DNA of 12,818 bases from Euperipatoides rowelli. Its lineage: Eukaryota; Onychophora; Udeonychophora; Euonychophora; Peripatopsidae. Below the pieces are notes generated by a model. It was given only the letters and a program-made list of their open reading frames with translations. It was not told the origin of the DNA and did not search any database. Below, piece after piece: positions 1-5,794 of this stretch; the stretch's first letter is position 1, and every line of letters begins with the position of its first letter. Both the position numbers and the translations under genes were made by a program. Where the stretch lies: assembly GCA_003024985.2 (NCBI GenBank), contig PXIH01S0038296.1; one strand, written 5' to 3'.

Positions 1-150
1 TGTTTACATTTATTCACGCATTTCATTAGTTTTCCATCTGTGTCGTATTTACTTAATTAGTAAATGCGTCACGGATGTTCTGATTCTGGAACGCGTGAAT
101 AAATGCTATTTACTATTTATGCAAATTAGCATAATTAGGCTTTGTAAAAG

Positions 151-157
151 TATAAAA
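151..157 (+). promoter_or_regulatory. TATA box
   Basis: TATAAAA lies 24 bp downstream of the octamer ATGCAAAT (119-126). A start about 25-30 bp downstream would fall near 180-185, just before the hairpin at 189-236. The element is seen directly; its use is inferred. Confidence 0.4.
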
Positions 158-188
158 CATTACTCTCATGTTATCGTTTTGTCTTATC

Positions 189-236
189 TCGGATAGAGAC
201 TGTAGCCCACCTCTAGGACTGGAGTCTGCTATCCGA
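189..236 (+). other. RNA hairpin near presumed transcript 5' end
   Basis: The left arm TCGGATAGAGACT (189-201) pairs with the right arm at 223-236, giving 13 base pairs interrupted by one bulged G at 228. The loop is 21 nt. The position, directly after the expected start of a transcript from the TATA box at 151, recalls leader hairpins of retroelements, but that role is inference. Confidence 0.5.
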
Positions 237-292
237 CGTTCGTCCATTCCATATGGAATTATGTTTGTATTACCATTATTATTTTTAGTATG

Positions 293-316
293 CTGGCTAG
301 CCAGTTAGCTAGCCAG
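293..316. repeat. Short palindromic repeat (CTGGCTAG/CTAGCCAG)
   Basis: CTGGCTAG at 293-300 and its reverse complement CTAGCCAG at 309-316 form an inverted repeat with an 8-nt spacer. The first copy also continues into the self-palindrome CTGGCTAGCCAG (293-304). It lies between the hairpin and the AATAAA of the LTR-like region. No function is evident. Confidence 0.5.
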
Positions 317-667
317 TAATACTTACTGTATAGAGAGATGTTTATTTACACCGTAATAAAAGCAGAGTTTATTTACAGTATCCAGTTTCTGTTTGCCTTT
401 CCTGATTACCACACCATTACCGTATAATTAGTCTGATAGCAGTTCAGCAGCAAATAACTACAGATTGTTTGCCTGCCTAACTTATCACCATTTAGTCTTT
501 TCATTTTCACCCTTCTCATTCTGTAACAGAAGTGTGCTGCCACCTACCAGCCATTTTTGTTATAATATACATATGTACTGTATATGTATATGTATAATGG
601 AGTGGTGGATTCAGGGGGAACCAGGGCACATGTCTACCTGTCACTTTTTTTTATCTTTTTTTTAGCG

Positions 668-746
668 TTTTAATCAATTATTTGCAAGTAATATACTATA
701 CAAATGTATATTGTATAGTATAGACCTTGCAAACAATTGATTAAAA
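668..746. repeat. 79-nt foldback hairpin (MITE-like or pre-miRNA-like)
   Basis: Two 36-nt arms, 668-703 and 711-746, are reverse complements at 32 of 36 positions around a 7-nt loop (704-710). The only defects are a 3x3 internal loop (689-691 against 723-725) and one mismatch (680 against 734). The outer ends are TTTTAATCAATT and AATTGATTAAAA. Length and shape fit either a tiny foldback element or a microRNA precursor. No clear target-site duplication flanks it. Confidence 0.6.
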
Positions 747-756
747 TAATATATGT

Positions 757-1450
757 ATAATACTGTGTGTGTATGTGTGAGTGCATGTGTGTGTGTGCAC
801 GTGTGTGAGCGTGTTTATGTGTGCACATGTGTGAGTGTTTGTGTGTGCACGTGTGTGAGTGCATGTGTGTGAGCACGTTTGTGTGAGTGCATGTGTGTGC
901 ATGTGTATGTGTGTGTCTGCACGTGCATGTGTGTGTGCGTGTTCGCGCCAGTGCAAGCCCGTGTTTGTGAAAGATAGAAAGAAAAAGAAAGAGAGAAAAA
1001 AAGAGAGCAAGAAAAAGAAAGAGAAAGAAAGAGTGCAAGAGAGAGAAAAAAAAGAGAGAGAAAGAAAGAGACAGATAAACAAAGAGATAGAAAAAGAATG
1101 AAAGATAATACTGTGTGTGCATGCATGTGTGTGTGTGTGTGTGTGCATTTATGTCTGTGTGTGTGTGCACATGTGTGTGAAAGAGAGAAATAAAGAGAAA
1201 GAAAGAGAAACAAAGAGAAAGAAAAAGAAAGAAAGAAAGAGAAAGAAAGAGGGAAAGAAAGAAAGAGAAAAAGAAAGAGAAAGAGAGAGAAAGAAAGAAA
1301 GAGAAAGAAAGAGAGAGAAAGAGAAAGTAAGAGAGAAAGAAAGAAAGAGAGAAAAGAAAGGAAGATAGTAAGAGAAAGAGAGACAGAGAAAGAGAAAAAA
1401 TAAAGAGAAAGAAAGAGAAAGAGAGAAAGAAATAGAGAGAGAAAGAAAGA
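757..1450. repeat. Duplicated compound microsatellite (TG then AAAGAGA)
   Basis: The block has two similar halves. Each begins with TAATACTGTGTGTG (about 757 and 1106), runs through an alternating TG/CA tract, and then a long pure-purine AAAGA/GAGA tract (about 969-1105 and 1180-1450). This suggests a segmental duplication of a compound microsatellite. The open frames across it encode only His-Thr, Cys-Val, Lys-Glu or Phe-Leu-Ser low-complexity peptides and are not genes. Confidence 0.85.
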
Positions 1451-1700
1451 TAGATATACTAGATAGATGACTGGGTGGCTTAATAGATGGATGGCTAGAT
1501 GCAGGGATGGAGGGAGGGGGAAAGGAGAGAGGTAGAGAGGAAGTAAGGGAGAGGGAGCAACAGGGAGGTAGAGAGAGGGAGGGAGAAAGGAAGGGGGGGG
1601 GAGCTGAGAGGTTTTCTCAGGGAGTAAGAGAGGGAGACAGGGAGGCTGAGATACACAGACAGACAGAAAGATAGATACAACAGATACAATAGATACAGTA
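1451..1700. repeat. Degenerate GATA / GGGAGG purine repeat
   Basis: The purine tract continues but changes to GATAGAT, GGATGGAT and GGGAGG motifs, with a short G-run near 1595-1602 and GACAGACA/GATACA near 1655-1710. Simple-sequence DNA with no gene. Confidence 0.75.
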
Positions 1701-1948
1701 GACAGATAGATACAGTTGATCAGTTCTGGGCAACAGTTTCGGCACGAGGGCCATATTGAAAATTTATCATTTTCAACGGTCCATTCATCAAGCGGGGAAA
1801 AATTTCAAGAGATCTAACCGAAACAAATTTATGTTTAAATAATGCAATTTTGCCATTTTAAGACTATATACTGTACATACAGCATAATTATACTGTACAA
1901 TTGTCATATTTATGAATCCAGTTTATAGTGTCTGTAAGACAAAATGAG
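1701..1948. other. Unique AT-rich spacer
   Basis: There is no gene here. It contains a small hairpin, TTGAAAAT (1756-1763) against ATTTTCAA (1769-1776), and an 11-base match to a cDNA-cloning adaptor at 1738-1748. The TACTGTA motif that recurs through the window appears here too. Confidence 0.4.
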
Positions 1949-2050
1949 AGAAAAATAGATAAATAGATAGATAGACAGATAGATATAGAGATAGATATAA
2001 ACAGATAAAAAGATAGATAGATAAATATAGATAGATAGATAGATAGATAT
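1949..2050. repeat. GATA microsatellite
   Basis: This is an imperfect (GATA)n tract with ACAGATA and ATAAATA variants, ending in a clean AGATAGATAGAT run before 2050. It is simple-sequence DNA. Confidence 0.85.
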
Positions 2051-2339
2051 TGTAGATACTTTTTTTTAATAGCTAGCTGTGTAATCATTCTTGAATTGAT
2101 ATTTTTTTTTTAGGAATGTGGAAAAATTATTTTGAAATCCCAGTTAAAAAAATTCTAGATTACTTTTATGTCAAATTAGAATAATCTTGCCATTTACATT
2201 ATTTGTCTAATAGCTGTACCAACAAAGATACAATTGCTTTTTAATCATATTACAACAAATTCAATGTCAAATTAAAAAAATTCAATAGAACTGAGAGAAT
2301 AAGTGTTTGTTTTTAATATACTGTATATAAGTAGGTAAA
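2051..2339. other. AT-rich stretch without genes
   Basis: Poly-T runs and AT-rich unique sequence only. I see no open frame, RNA gene or repeat worth naming. Confidence 0.4.
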
Positions 2340-2422
2340 ATCTAGCATTTCGGGACCCATCCAGGTCTTTTCAAGATGACGGCCGGAAGTGACATTATAA
2401 AATCAAAGCTGGATATCATCCT

Positions 2423-2440
2423 ATGCCCAAATATGGGCAT
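2423..2440. repeat. Short inverted repeat ATGCCCA/TGGGCAT
   Basis: ATGCCCA (2423-2429) and TGGGCAT (2434-2440) flank AATA. A near reverse complement of the whole motif appears again near 2672-2690, so the two form a longer-range inverted pair around the large palindrome at 2534-2581. Confidence 0.55.
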
Positions 2441-2533
2441 TATGATGTATTATGGGATGGATTATGATGCATGATGGGGCATCTCACTCTCATTCTCACT
2501 ATCGTTTTGTTCTTGTTCTCACTCTCATCTTGC

Positions 2534-2581
2534 TCTCATTCTCATTTTATACCCATATATGGGTATAAAATGAGAATGAGA
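2534..2581. repeat. 48-bp perfect palindrome
   Basis: The 24 bases before the centre (2557|2558, within CATATATG) are the exact reverse complement of the 24 bases after it, with no spacer. The arms contain CTCATTCTCATTTTATACCC. A spacer-free perfect palindrome of this size can extrude as a cruciform and is usually unstable, which suggests recent origin or an assembly fold-back. Confidence 0.85.
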
Positions 2582-3411
2582 TCACATGTTGATGTATTAT
2601 AACATCACATTATGATGCATGCTAGGACATCTCATTCTCACTCTCATTTTATGCTCATGTTCTAGTTTTATGCCCATATTTGGGCCTATGACATAATGAT
2701 ACATGATCAGTAATATGCCCCTCCCACTTCAAATGTACCAGCCCCACCGGGTCTTCTTCAAGATGCATGATGGGACACATTATGATGCATGATGGGATTG
2801 AAAAAGTTTTGAAACCCATCCAGGTCTTTTCTAAGATGCATGATGGGGTAGATTATAATGCATGATGGTAATAAGCCCCTCCGATTTCAAAGTTTTGAAA
2901 CTCATACGGGTATTTTTCAAGATGCATGATGGGATAGATTATGATGCATGATGGAATTGAAAAAGTTTTAAAACCCATCCTGTTCTTTTCCAAGATGCAT
3001 GATGTGGTAGATTGTGATGCATGATGGGTAATATGCTCCTCCAACTTCAAAGTTTCGAAACCCATGACTGGTTCCATTAGGGTCTTTTCAGATCACATGA
3101 CTGGTTCTATCCGAGTCTTTTCAAGACGGCTGACCAGAAGTGATGTTATAGGATGTGCAGAAACATGTGTGGAAAACTTATTTTTTATAAAAATCCAAGA
3201 TGGTGGACATCCTGTACCATGCATGTGACTTAAATACCCATATCCGGATCCTTTAAGCTTAAATAACTCTACTTCCGCTTAAAAAAAGTAAAATTTTAGT
3301 TTTAGTGATGTCATAGGATAAGGATGGACCACAGTAAAAACTACATCCGGGTCTTTTAGGCAAGATTTTTAAACTCCTTATCTTTAGGCGAGATCTTCAC
3401 TCTCGCTTTTG

Positions 3412-3470
3412 ATTGGTCAATATCATTTTAGTGTAGAGTATAAAAGCCAAGAAAAATATTTTTTAATCAC
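3412..3470 (+). promoter_or_regulatory. Promoter of gene A (inverted CCAAT + TATA)
   Basis: ATTGG (an inverted CCAAT box) at 3412-3416 is followed 22 bp later by TATAAAAG at 3439-3446. A start near 3466-3470 (TCACTT after a T-run and AATC) is about 25-30 bp downstream. That leaves a leader of only about 35 nt before the Kozak ATG at 3504. The TATA-to-start segment resembles that of the promoter at 4523-4579. Confidence 0.55.
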
Positions 3471-3503
3471 TTGGTCCTGAGCTCTCCAAGAAGAAATTCA
3501 ACC

Positions 3504-3983
3504 ATGGAATGTGGTAATACGGAGAACTTAGAATCCCTCAACGTTAATTTGACCGGAGATATGGCAGCCCTGAACATTATTTCAAGCTGGTATATGGAAG
3601 CTATGGTCACCAAAGAGGTAAATAATTTATTTGAAGAACAAATCACCACTCAAACTGATATCCTAGTTACCGCACCCCAAGAAAAATATAAGTTACAGCA
3701 ACAATTAGCTCTCAAGAAAAATGAACTTGGTATGTATAAACTTAAATATTTTTTCTAAGTCTATATTTTATTTTTTAAACTATTCGTGACTTTTTATTTT
3801 TCTATTTATTTTTTATAAAGTTACACTGTGATTCAACCGGCACCAGAGATTATCACTATCCCAGACTCCCTGCCTATATCGCCCGTCATACCTTTAAAAG
3901 CCATCAATCCATGTCCTGAGATACCATTCGATTCTAGATGCCATGAAAAAGACTGCTATGAATTAGTGCCATCGAATATTTAA
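3504..3983 (+). CDS. Gene A, first two exons, unrecognised protein
   Basis: Function unknown. I chose the ATG at 3504 because it sits in ACCATGG and lies shortly downstream of a TATA promoter; an open frame upstream of it has no ATG. Exon 1 is 3504-3733. A GT at 3734 and AG at 3819-3820 define an 87-bp intron (3734-3820) that joins the frames in phase; the alternative GT at 3730 would lead directly to a stop. Exon 1 ends in a Gln/Lys/Leu-rich stretch (QQQLALKKNE) that may be coiled coil. Exon 2 (3821-3983) is rich in Pro and Ile, with Cys residues near its end (CHEKDC), and stops at TAA 3981-3983. Coding sense then continues one frame back. No signal peptide or membrane segment was seen. It may be a decayed gene, a viral relic or a genuine frameshifted gene. 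Confidence 0.5.
3734..3820 (+). other. Predicted 87-bp intron of gene A
   Basis: The donor is T|GTATAA and the acceptor TTTTTTATAAAG|T, preceded by a T-rich tract. Removing it keeps the reading frame. A competing donor GTATGT at 3730 has a better consensus but leads to a stop three codons into exon 2, so I prefer 3734. Confidence 0.45.
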
Positions 3984-4150
3984 ATGATTTTCCTAAATTT
4001 ATATTTTATTGTATGAAACATAAAAGAAGCGGCTATTCTGGTTGTTCTAACATTGTCATGGAGAATTCCGATTATTGCACTATCCTAGAACATGATTACG
4101 ATGAATTTGCACAGAGAATGCCATCAATCTACTATGATGACCATCTCTAA
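3962..4150 (+). CDS. Gene A, second frame segment
   Basis: This open segment lies one frame back (-1) from exon 2. It starts after a TGA at 3959-3961 and ends at TAA 4148-4150. Any shift from exon 2 must fall within 3961-3983. The translation has balanced, gene-like composition, with several Cys (FYCMKH, SGCSN, DYCTI) and an acidic, Tyr-rich end (IYYDDHL), unlike the low-complexity frames elsewhere. It has no start signal of its own, so it reads as a continuation of gene A. No family was recognised. The break may be decay, sequencing error or programmed frameshifting. Confidence 0.4.
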   Translation: MSAIEYLNDFPKFIFYCMKHKRSGYSGCSNIVMENSDYCTILEHDYDEFAQRMPSIYYDDHL

Positions 4151-4491
4151 ATACCACATCGGGTGTAACTCCACAATTGAGTTCTACCCCGAATGATGCT
4201 CTAGCTACACCGACTGATCAAGTTATTCCTAGCCTATTGAAACCACCTAAAATAAAGAAGAGAAATTATGTTTACAAATATTTTGAGCCTTCCTATAATG
4301 AACATGAAATCGAAAGCACATATTTTTGTGGAGATCATTTCCCACAGAATCAGTTAAGACACCCTGAATTATTTAATAAACATTACGGTATTAAAAAACC
4401 CATCAAACGTCAAAAATTATATATTGTTCTAGCTAAAAGAAAATGGAAGAAACCAAAGTCTAAAGGTAAGAAACATAAGTCTAAAAGGTAA
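4141..4491 (+). CDS. Gene A, third frame segment with basic tail
   Basis: This segment is another -1 step from the one before; the shift must lie within 4139-4150, between a TGA in this frame (4138-4140) and the TAA at 4148-4150. It runs to TAA at 4489-4491. The first part is Ser/Thr/Pro-rich and looks disordered. The middle is aromatic and charged (YVYKYFEPSY, FCGDHFP). The last 20 or so residues are almost all Lys and Arg (KWKKPKSKGKKHKSKR), which fits a nuclear localisation or nucleic-acid-binding tail. Function and family are unknown. The clean basic terminus argues that this frame was selected as coding. Confidence 0.45.
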   Translation, partial: PSLNTTSGVTPQLSSTPNDALATPTDQVIPSLLKPPKIKKRNYVYKYFEPSYNEHEIESTYFCGDHFPQNQLRHPELFNKHYGIKKPIKRQKLYIVLAKRKWKKPKSKGKKHKSKR

Positions 4492-4495
4492 ACAG

Positions 4496-4579
4496 CCAAT
4501 CAAAATCAAAATATAATTTTAACCAATCACAGAAGAGCTGATGCAGAGTATATAAAGATCAACAATTTTTAATCTTATT
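4496..4579 (+). promoter_or_regulatory. Promoter of gene B (two CCAAT boxes + TATA)
   Basis: CCAAT occurs at 4496-4500 and 4523-4527. TATATAAAG at 4549-4557 follows the second box by 21 bp. Downstream, GATCAACAATTTTTAATC (4557-4574) resembles the equivalent part of the gene A promoter, and both TATA boxes are preceded by AGAG. The first CCAAT lies 5 bp after the gene A stop, so the two units are tightly packed. Confidence 0.55.
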
Positions 4580-4637
4580 CTTTTTGCTGTTGCTGTTCCT
4601 GCTTGATCAAAGTATTACAAGTGCTATTTCTAACATC

Positions 4638-4907
4638 ATGAGTGTTTCAAAAACTGATATGCGTTGTGCACCTTACACTATGAAGAAGTCTACATTTCAG
4701 AATACTTTAGAAACCATACCGGAAAATGTGATGTCTTCTCAACCTATGAATCTTTATACCGATGCCTTACCGCCGTACCAGGGAAGTAGCGGAATGAGTG
4801 CAGCGGACTACCCTGAAGGATATACCCCATTGGATTTTAATGATTTGAAAACTTTCGTTCATCAACTCATATCTAAAATTGGAAAAACTTTCCGATTGAA
4901 TGTTTAA
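4638..4907 (+). CDS. Gene B, first frame segment, unrecognised protein
   Basis: The ATG at 4638 is the first one downstream of the expected start of the promoter at 4549, with a leader of about 60 nt. The frame runs 89 codons to TAA at 4905-4907. The protein is rich in Ser, Met, Pro and Tyr (for example DALPPYQGSSGMSAADYP), then becomes helical and basic toward the end (DLKTFVHQLISKIGKTF). No signal peptide or membrane segment is visible. The coding track seems to continue in the -1 frame, as in gene A. I do not recognise it. Its promoter and break pattern make it a likely companion or distant duplicate of gene A. Confidence 0.45.
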   Translation: MSVSKTDMRCAPYTMKKSTFQNTLETIPENVMSSQPMNLYTDALPPYQGSSGMSAADYPEGYTPLDFNDLKTFVHQLISKIGKTFRLNV

Positions 4908-5059
4908 ATCATATGAAATGGGTAAAGAATTGCAAAAGAAAATTGAACTTTGAAGAATGTAAGGAGACTATTCGACATTTTAATTTTATGGAATATATTC
5001 ATCAATGTCTCTATTTTGATATTATTGTTTTATGTAAAGAAAACAAAAACCATCTTTAA
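4877..5059 (+). CDS. Gene B, second frame segment
   Basis: This -1 frame is open after a TAA at 4874-4876 and ends at TAA 5057-5059. Its product has folded-protein composition with Cys and aromatic residues (KWVKNCKRK, FEECKETI, HQCLYFDIIV). It lacks a promoter or Kozak ATG of its own, although an ATG occurs at 4913. The shift from the first segment must fall within 4876-4907. Like its counterpart in gene A, it begins after the shift with Leu-Asn and ends in His-Leu before TAA, though overall the two segments show little clear similarity. Confidence 0.35.
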   Translation, partial: NWKNFPIECLNHMKWVKNCKRKLNFEECKETIRHFNFMEYIHQCLYFDIIVLCKENKNHL

Positions 5060-5175
5060 CACCACAACAACTGAAATTCAAAGCTAAAAATTTATTGAGT
5101 AAAAGACTTTTGCAGGACATTTTATTCATAGATTTGAATGAAGGAGCTAGGAGGATTTATTTCAAATATGATTGA
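5038..5175 (+). CDS. Gene B, third frame segment
   Basis: This is a further -1 step, open after a TAA at 5035-5037 and ending at TGA 5173-5175. The product is Lys/Leu/Gln-rich and probably helical (TPQQLKFKAKNLLSK), then FIDLNEG and an aromatic end. The shift window 5037-5059 includes an A-rich stretch, AAACAAAAACC, where slippage or a sequencing indel is easy to imagine. Family unknown. Confidence 0.3.
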   Translation, partial: RKQKPSLTPQQLKFKAKNLLSKRLLQDILFIDLNEGARRIYFKYD

Positions 5176-5236
5176 GATTGAGTCTTTATTTGAATCAATG
5201 TATGAAATATCCACCATTGTGTCAAATACCAAACTG
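5138..5236 (+). CDS. Gene B, possible last segment before a splice donor
   Basis: This frame overlaps the end of the previous one and reads through an acidic, amphipathic stretch (MIEIESLFESMYEI). A strong donor consensus, CTG|GTAAGG, sits at 5237 in phase 0. Past the donor the frame stays open to 5335, but composition changes, so I end the exon at 5236. A candidate acceptor in the same phase is TCTCCTCAG at 5621-5629. This is inference. Confidence 0.3.
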
Positions 5237-5515
5237 GTAAGGCTTCGCCGGGTTGACATAGTCTTCCTCACAGAGCCTACTCTCCCCCTATTTGCTCTAT
5301 TCTATCCCGAGAAATACTATCTTCACGAAAACTAGTTTAAATCTTAGCCTAATTTAATCTTCACATTTACAGAGCCACAGTGTGTAGTGTCGCTAATATG
5401 AAAATTACCTACTAAGATGGGAGTCATGTTCTTAATTTCATAACTTACAGAATTATGTCTATACCTCAGGGTAAAGTACATACACAATCCATAAAGTTAT
5501 GACTTATAAAAACTA

Positions 5516-5794
5516 GACTTTTGTCATAAGTGTGGCCTTCAATCTGGCAAGGATGCCTTAGCATCTCGCAACTGTGTCCTGACCACCTCTTATGACCCTG
5601 ACTTGGAAATATTTCTACTATCTCCTCAGTACATCATATGCAGGGGGCTTAGTGCACAGAAGGCACTGAAGCGTCTACATATGAAGCGATATAGATCAAA
5701 GAAATATGTTTCGGGCATAATTACCAAGCATATAAGTTACTATATCTTTAAAACTAGCCTACATTTACACTTACATGTAAATCATATAAATTAG
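5516..5794 (+). CDS. Possible coding fragment or terminal exon, Cys-x2-Cys
   Basis: Open without an ATG near its start, this frame encodes a Cys-x2-Cys motif (FCHKCG), then a mixed stretch and a basic part (KALKRLHMKRYRSKK), ending at 5794. Its G+C is higher than the neighbourhood in its first half. An acceptor-like TCTCCTCAG|T at 5621-5630 would allow 5630-5794 to serve as the final exon of gene B in phase with the donor at 5237. The His/Leu-repeat end looks non-coding. Function unknown; it may be chance. Confidence 0.25.
   Translation, partial: DFCHKCGLQSGKDALASRNCVLTTSYDPDLEIFLLSPQYIICRGLSAQKALKRLHMKRYRSKKYVSGIITKHISYYIFKTSLHLHLHVNHIN

Larger units (their letters stand above)
1..460 (+). 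promoter_or_regulatory. LTR-like or promoter region
   Basis: This stretch has the layout of a retroelement LTR or a compact Pol II promoter, but no partner LTR and no clear primer-binding site can be seen. It begins with TGTTTACA. It carries a CRE/AP-1-like TGCGTCAC near 65-72, an octamer ATGCAAAT at 119-126, a TATA box at 151-157 and an AATAAA at 354-359. A strong hairpin lies at 189-236. The right boundary is uncertain, because no terminal ACA with an inverted match to the start is obvious. No coding potential was found. It could equally be the promoter of a small non-coding transcript. Confidence 0.3.
2340..3360. repeat. GATGCATGATGG-family repeat block
   Basis: About eleven copies of GATGCATGATGG or close variants occur, many in pairs about 21 bp apart. 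In 2690-3070 two unit types alternate: type A ends in a GATTGAAAAAGTTTTGAAACCC-like tract, type B in a CCCCTCC..TTTCAAAGTTT-like tract. Unit starts at 2761, 2834, 2920 and 2993 give a 159-bp higher-order period (73+86). A second module, GTCTTTTCAAGA followed by GAAGTGATGTTATAGGAT, recurs near 2366-2399 and 3116-3154 and in looser form near 3304-3360. There is no gene; open frames are periodic artefacts. Confidence 0.75.

Noticed and set aside
465-665. 66-codon plus-strand frame
   Set aside because: Phe/Ser/Cys-rich, no promoter or Kozak start and no recognisable motif; likely chance.
670-1368. Several overlapping open frames on both strands with His-Thr, Cys-Val, Lys-Glu or Phe-Leu-Ser repeats
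   Set aside because: They are translations of TG and AAAGAGA microsatellites; low complexity and periodic in every frame.
1495-2088. Minus-strand frames rich in Leu-Ser-Tyr-Ile
   Set aside because: They translate GGGAGG and GATA repeats; no gene-like composition.
2853-3077. Minus-strand 74-codon frame
   Set aside because: It spans the GATGCATGATGG satellite, and its peptide repeats with the DNA period.
3467-3649. Minus-strand 60-codon frame
   Set aside because: It is the antisense of gene A exon 1, which has the better promoter, Kozak and splice evidence.
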